From assembly GCA_017792405.1 (NCBI GenBank), contig CP051231.1, forward strand, positions 3,108,062 to 3,172,061: a stretch of 64,000 bases of DNA, in the 5' to 3' direction. Every line of letters starts with the position of its first letter. Position 1 is the stretch's first letter. The position numbers were made by a program, and so were the translations under genes. Origin of the DNA: Oceanicola sp. GTDB lineage: Bacteria; Pseudomonadota; Alphaproteobacteria; Rhodobacterales; Rhodobacteraceae. The notes below the pieces were generated by a model, which was not told the origin of the DNA, did no database searches, and worked only from the letters and a program-made list of their open reading frames with translations. This document shows, piece after piece, positions 61,216 through 64,000 of this stretch.

Positions 61216-63213
61216 TCAGAACGTGAAGGCAGCCGATACCTCAAGCGAACGCCCCGGTTGGGCGAGTTCGTTGGGGTAGATGGTGTATTGCTGGTCGAAG
61301 ACGTTATCGATACCCACGCGGAAGCTGCTGCCAGCCATTGCTTTACTGCTCGGTGTCCAGGCTGCGTAGAGATCGAGGGTCTGCCAGCTTTCACCCGCAA
61401 CACCAGCGGCCGGCACGCGGTTTTGTTCGGCGGCAAAGGTGGCGCGGGCGCCGAAGAGCCAGTCTTCATCGGGGCGGTAACCCGCCTCGAGCGTGAGCCT
61501 GTCTTGCGGAATGGATGCGATCGGATCGCCGTCGTCCCCCTCGCCCCGGGCGATGGAGAGGCCGCCGCCGACGAACCATGCGGCGGTGTCGTAGCGGGCT
61601 TCGGCCTCCATCCCCCAAAGGCGACCATCGACATTGTCCGAGGTGGTGGTGCCGGCGAAGATATCGACCGTCTGCTCGATGTAGTTCTTCACGTCTGCAT
61701 TGTAGAAGCTGACCGAAAAGCTGAGCTTGTCGTCCGTCTGCCGGAAACCGCGCTTTTCGAACCGGGCGCCGACTTCAAACTGAGTGGACTCTTCCGGCTT
61801 CAGGTCGGGGTTGGGGACGAAGAAGTTGTCTGGCGGGAAGCCGAAGGGATTGCCCGGAAAGTGCAGCCCATCGTTGTAGAGTTCGCTCAAAGAGGGCGCG
61901 CGATAAGCCCGGGACAGGTTGGCGAAGACCTGCCAATTCTCGTTGGGCCGGTAGCTGACGCCGATGCGGGGCGAGAAGAACTCTTCTTCGACATCGGCGA
62001 GCGAAGCGTCGCCTGGCTTTCGGTTGTAGGCGTCGTAGCGGGCCCCCGCGATCACGTCGAACTGCGGTGACAGCTCAAAGGTGGCTTCGGCGAAGATCCC
62101 GGTCGTCATTGCCTCAGCGGGCGGGAAGGTGGAGCGGGGCGCGCCATCGCGTGTGCCCTCCTGGCTCTCCTTGAAGACCTCAAGCCCGTAGACCACCTCA
62201 ACTGGCACCCCGAAATCGAGCCGGGAGCGGTTGATGACCTCCAGCCCGAGACTGTCGTAGGTGGTTTCATCGAGGCGCGGGGCGCTTACGCGGTCTTCGG
62301 TGATCTTCAGCCGGTCGCCGTAGAAGAGCACGGAAAGGTCCAACGCATCGGAGCCCTCGGGGGCATAGTCCCAACTGAAGCGGAAGCTTTGCTCATCGGC
62401 TTCACGGTTCACCTCCGGGTTGGAACTGGAGGGCGCGCCATTGGCCGAGGCCAGCGTGAGGGCGCTGTCGTGATAGTCGGAGAAGCTGAACTCGACCCGG
62501 CTGTCGGCGGAAGGCTCGAAGCCGAGCTTGATCATGGCATTCTGCTGGTCGAGCTCGGAGAATGGAATGTCGGCGCCGTCGCCGGAGGTGTAATTGGCGG
62601 TGGTGTCGCGGGTGCCCAGGAACATGAGCGCATCCCAGTTACCCCAGTCTGCATAGACAGCGGTGTTGGCCGACCATTGCCCGCCGTTTGTGGAGTAGCC
62701 CATGCCGACCCGTGCGCCGATGGTGCGGCCCTCTTCCAGCAGATCATCGGCATCGACGGTATCAACAGAGATGACCCCGCCCAGCGCGCCGGAGCCGTAG
62801 AGCGTGGAGCCGCCGCCGCGTACCACTTCGACGCGTTTGACCAGCGCCGGATCAAGGAAGAAACGCCCGCGGTGACCTTGGTTGAAGTTGAACCGCCCGC
62901 CATCGAAACGCAGCACGATCTGGTCATCGGTGAAGCCACGGATGTTGGGCTCTAGCGCAATCGCCCGCGGGCCGCCTCCGATGGTAACGCCCGGGATATC
63001 GCCGATAAGCTCGTTGAAATCTCCTGCCTGCCTGTTGAGCAGATTTTCGGCGTCCACTGCTGTGACGGACACTGGCGTATCGAGGATGAGGCGCTCGGTC
63101 CGTGCGGCGGATTCCACGTAGATCGGGTCAAGCGTGAAGGCGCTTTGCTGCGCCCAAGCGGGAGCCGCGAGTGCTACGGCTGCCGTGGTCGTATAGAGTG
63201 AGAATTGGCGCAT
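61216..63213 (-). CDS. hmuR: TonB-dependent haem/haemoglobin outer-membrane receptor
   Basis: 665 residues. The signal peptide ends APAWAQQ (about 22). The plug domain has ETPV-like DTPVSVTAVDAENLLNRQAG and VVRGGGSTLYGSGALGGVIS; the barrel includes FANLSRAYRAPSLSELYNDG, the FRAP/NPNL region of haem receptors (VPNPDLKPEES), and it ends with an aromatic AAFTF. GAAGGGG precedes the ATG at 63213. Convergent with the hmuTUV operon, which moves the haem inward. Confidence 0.93.
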   Translation of the reverse strand: MRQFSLYTTTAAVALAAPAWAQQSAFTLDPIYVESAARTERLILDTPVSVTAVDAENLLNRQAGDFNELIGDIPGVTIGGGPRAIALEPNIRGFTDDQIVLRFDGGRFNFNQGHRGRFFLDPALVKRVEVVRGGGSTLYGSGALGGVISVDTVDADDLLEEGRTIGARVGMGYSTNGGQWSANTAVYADWGNWDALMFLGTRDTTANYTSGDGADIPFSELDQQNAMIKLGFEPSADSRVEFSFSDYHDSALTLASANGAPSSSNPEVNREADEQSFRFSWDYAPEGSDALDLSVLFYGDRLKITEDRVSAPRLDETTYDSLGLEVINRSRLDFGVPVEVVYGLEVFKESQEGTRDGAPRSTFPPAEAMTTGIFAEATFELSPQFDVIAGARYDAYNRKPGDASLADVEEEFFSPRIGVSYRPNENWQVFANLSRAYRAPSLSELYNDGLHFPGNPFGFPPDNFFVPNPDLKPEESTQFEVGARFEKRGFRQTDDKLSFSVSFYNADVKNYIEQTVDIFAGTTTSDNVDGRLWGMEAEARYDTAAWFVGGGLSIARGEGDDGDPIASIPQDRLTLEAGYRPDEDWLFGARATFAAEQNRVPAAGVAGESWQTLDLYAAWTPSSKAMAGSSFRVGIDNVFDQQYTIYPNELAQPGRSLEVSAAFTF

Positions 63214-63673
63214 TTTGTCCCCTTCCGCCATGCGTTGCTCTGTGCAGGCCTGCCGGTAGGGTGGGTTGCGCTGATCGGGCACTAAGAAATCTGATAAAAA
63301 TTGTCAAGTATACTGATTGATCGGAATCGATCAGATCGACGCGCCGATGCCGCGAGGAGGCTAGAGGTCGGCTTTGGGGCAAACGGGTTTCAGTGACTGG
63401 AGTTCACAGAGGTAAAGCCCTGTATCCCAAGATCGGTTCGGCAAAAGGTGGGGCTCGATGCCGTTGCACCGCCGCAGGCCATTCGCACTTGCGTCAAGCC
63501 GCTGATCGACCAGAGTGCGCGGGCGACTAGAAGGGCTCGTCAGACTCTGCGTGGGTGCGGACAAGCGCCTGACCTTTCTCGTATCGCGAAAACTGATAGT
63601 CATTTTTCTCTGTTATCAAGAAAGGCTGCCAGGGTTAGCCTGTCCGAACAGCCAGCATTCCTGGGGAGGAGAG
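63214..63673. other. 460-bp intergenic region between hmuR and the aconitase-X gene
   Basis: The left part is AT-rich and holds the hmuR promoter. Near the right end TGATA (63594-63598) and TATCA (63614-63618) form a wide inverted repeat before the GGGGAGGAGAG ribosome site at 63663. Short frames in the middle look like chance; I see no gene. Confidence 0.5.
63302..63334 (-). promoter_or_regulatory. hmuR promoter region with imperfect inverted repeat
   Basis: A minus-strand TTGACA (63307-63302) lies about 90 bp before the hmuR start. Five bp upstream, CTGATTGAT and ATCGATCAG (63313-63334) form 9-bp arms with one mismatch. This could be an iron- or haem-responsive site; the -10 box is not clear. 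Confidence 0.45.
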
Positions 63674-64000
63674 ATGCAGCTAACTGACACCGAAAAAGCC
63701 ATGCGCGACGGTTCAAACGGCCCTGCGGTGGCCCGCTCGATGGACCTTCTGATCCGCTATGGAGAGGCACTCGGCGCCGAGCGTCTGGTGGAAACGCGCA
63801 ACGTGGCGGGGGCCTACAATGCCTCTACGCCCTCGGTGCGCAGCCTCGCCGAAGAGGGCTTCGGCAGGGTATTCTCCGAACTGAACCTCGATAGTGACGA
63901 AGTAGTGGAGGTGCCGCGCATGGCGGTCCCGACCTGCCAGCTCATCACCGGGATCGACCTCGACAACCACGAACTTCAAGGCGCCGACCCCGCGCTGGTG
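63674..64000 (+). CDS. Aconitase X (DUF521) family dehydratase, N-terminal part
   Basis: 109 residues visible, cut by the window edge. LTDTEKAMRDGSNGPAVARS and LIRYGEALGAERLVETRNV are the start of the AcnX catalytic domain. Bacterial members dehydrate cis-3-hydroxy-L-proline; archaeal ones act on mevalonate 5-phosphate. GGGGAGGAGAG precedes the ATG at 63674. The catalytic iron-sulphur cysteines would lie beyond the edge, and the neighbours that would settle the substrate are not seen. Confidence 0.82.
   Translation, partial: MQLTDTEKAMRDGSNGPAVARSMDLLIRYGEALGAERLVETRNVAGAYNASTPSVRSLAEEGFGRVFSELNLDSDEVVEVPRMAVPTCQLITGIDLDNHELQGADPALV

Noticed and set aside
63361..63603. 80-codon minus-strand frame and an overlapping 79-codon plus-strand frame
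   Set aside because: No ribosome sites, no recognisable motif, and composition unlike the coding sequence around.

Overview
This 64-kb window looks like chromosome from a TRAP-transporter-rich alphaproteobacterium of the Rhodobacterales (Roseobacter/Paracoccaceae type). The assignment is an inference from uniformly high GC, dense ATGA-overlapped operons, four TRAP/TAXI importers beside three ABC importers, and the gene families present. I see no rRNA, tRNA, CRISPR array, insertion sequence, integrase or phage structural gene. Base composition is even except for a short AT-rich promoter region around 40.0-40.2 kb.

Left part (1-19.8 kb) is carbohydrate and organic-acid uptake and catabolism. 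It holds a truncated GH51 arabinofuranosidase and its LysR neighbour. A GntR regulator is divergent from an operon of a PdxA-like dehydrogenase, a TRAP importer and a hydroxyacid dehydrogenase. A second TRAP operon has a TakP-like Tat-exported receptor and ends in an amidase and a 53-residue membrane protein. A TAXI-type TRAP system with its LysR regulator is divergent from a tartrate/D-malate dehydrogenase and a glycerate 2-kinase.

Middle left (19.9-32.6 kb): an operon of DUF917, HyuA-type hydantoinase/oxoprolinase and an AroM protein with two racemase-like cysteines is divergent from a complete five-gene oligopeptide-type ABC importer plus LysR. Together these suggest uptake and opening of a hydantoin-like or cyclic-amide compound. 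The tex gene follows.

Centre (32.6-40.4 kb) is the most unusual locus: a five-gene operon of a free roadblock/LC7 protein, a large dynamin-like GTPase, a small GTPase, a second large dynamin-like GTPase and a second small GTPase. The last protein has lost the DTPG switch motif and carries what reads as a C-terminal roadblock-like domain. It looks like a duplicated large-plus-small GTPase module under roadblock control, probably acting on membranes. I do not recognise it as a described system.

Right part (40.4-64 kb): a second dipeptide-type ABC operon has two tandem binding proteins and a fused double ATPase. A TPP-riboswitch-controlled ykoF-thiXZY operon imports a thiamine precursor. An acyl-CoA synthetase/enoyl-CoA hydratase/SDR operon faces a TRAP operon that ends in a MarR gene; both promoters carry nearly the same 16-bp palindrome, which suggests one MarR regulon for import and CoA-dependent catabolism of a carboxylic acid. 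Haem uptake genes (hmuTUV, an ABM-fold monooxygenase and a convergent hmuR) share a bidirectional terminator, and the window ends inside an aconitase-X gene.

A recurring design is a strong GC hairpin without a U-run directly after the first gene of an operon (binding protein or roadblock), which probably raises the yield of that product over the downstream genes.
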